This document shows positions 5,526-5,901 of a stretch of DNA of 5,901 bases, one piece after another. This DNA is from Ramlibacter sp. (GTDB taxonomy: Bacteria > Pseudomonadota > Gammaproteobacteria > Burkholderiales > Burkholderiaceae_C). The first letter of the stretch is position 1, and each line of letters begins with the position of its first letter. The notes beneath the pieces were generated by a model. It was given only the letters and a program-made list of their open reading frames with translations, did not search any database and was not told where the DNA came from. Location of the stretch: NCBI GenBank assembly GCA_021156245.1, contig JAJNBO010000183.1:1-5901 (forward strand), written 5' to 3'. The translations under genes were made by a program, and so were the position numbers.

Positions 5526-5901
5526 AACGCCTCGCCGCCCTGCTGCTGGCGCTCTCGCTGGCTGCTTGCACGACCATCGCCCGCATGGAAGGGGACCAGG
5601 TCGTCAACCAGCGCCTGCAGGTCCACGTGTCGAGCGCCTGGAACAAGGTGAGCGACCCCTGGGAGGTGACGCCCTACGACACCTGGACGCAGGAAGGCAT
5701 CCCGCTCGATCACCTGCGCTTCTGGGGCGGTCTGCATCCCGGGCAGCCGTTGATGGTCAAGTACGCGGTGTTTTCGCGCGCGGAGGACGCGAAGGCCCCG
5801 CGGGTGCCGTCGTTCCGGCAGGGCCTCACGCCCGAGAAACTCGTGAGCCTCTTCGAAGAGCTCTACGCCACCGCCGGCACGGTGACCATCACGAAGGTGG
5901 A
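5522..5901 (+). CDS. Predicted lipoprotein of unrecognised family, third operon gene (C-terminal part beyond right edge)
   Basis: I translated 126 codons by hand with no stop. The start ATG (5522-5524) overlaps the protease stop as ATGA. No strong Shine-Dalgarno is visible, so expression is probably coupled. The N-terminus is a clear lipoprotein signal: MKR, hydrophobic LAALLLALS, and lipobox LAAC with Cys16 as the acylation site. Thr17 follows, and there is no Asp at +2, so outer-membrane targeting is expected. The mature part contains SSAWNKVSDPWEV (37-49), DTWTQEGIPLDHLRFWGGL (53-71), and LTPEKLVSLFEELY (102-115). I do not recognise a named domain. The Trp-rich 'AWN ... TWTQEGIPLD' core looks like a conserved signature. 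A start upstream within the protease gene is unlikely because the signal peptide begins exactly here. It is probably a membrane-anchored partner or assembly factor for the protease; this is inference from context only. Confidence 0.88.
   Translation, partial: MKRLAALLLALSLAACTTIARMEGDQVVNQRLQVHVSSAWNKVSDPWEVTPYDTWTQEGIPLDHLRFWGGLHPGQPLMVKYAVFSRAEDAKAPRVPSFRQGLTPEKLVSLFEELYATAGTVTITKV

Overview
This is a G+C-rich bacterial window with very dense coding and strong G/C bias at third codon positions. The gene set and protein style suggest a betaproteobacterium of the order Burkholderiales, probably Comamonadaceae-like. That placement is inferred from gene content and sequence character; no database search was done.

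Left part, minus strand (1-2626): a molybdenum-cofactor (Moco) cluster read in the order moaA, mobA, moeA. moaA (radical SAM GTP 3',8-cyclase) makes the first intermediate. moeA (molybdopterin molybdenumtransferase; its C-terminal part lies beyond the left edge) inserts molybdate. mobA (molybdenum cofactor guanylyltransferase) adds GMP to form the guanine-dinucleotide cofactor. mobA and moeA overlap by four bases (GTGA). moaA and mobA are 33 bp apart, and a small perfect hairpin sits in that gap.

Middle, minus strand (2672-3433): a complete classical short-chain dehydrogenase/reductase (SDR), 253 aa, with an intact catalytic tetrad and NAD-type cofactor signature. Its stop lies 45 bp before the moaA start, so read-through into the Moco genes is possible, but no functional link is evident.

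Right part, plus strand (3622-5901): a compact three-gene envelope operon transcribed divergently from the SDR gene. It encodes a small exported protein of unrecognised family, an M48-family zinc metalloprotease with a twin-arginine-type signal and a C-terminal TPR-like region, and a lipoprotein cut off by the right edge. The first two genes are 8 bp apart, with the Shine-Dalgarno of the second overlapping the stop of the first. The last two overlap by ATGA. All three products appear to be exported, so they may work together in the periplasm or at the outer membrane. This is the least-described part of the window.

The only long non-coding stretch is the 188 bp divergent region at 3434-3621, which must hold the promoters for both directions. 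No RNA genes, insertion sequences, CRISPR arrays, attachment sites or convincing rho-independent terminators were seen.
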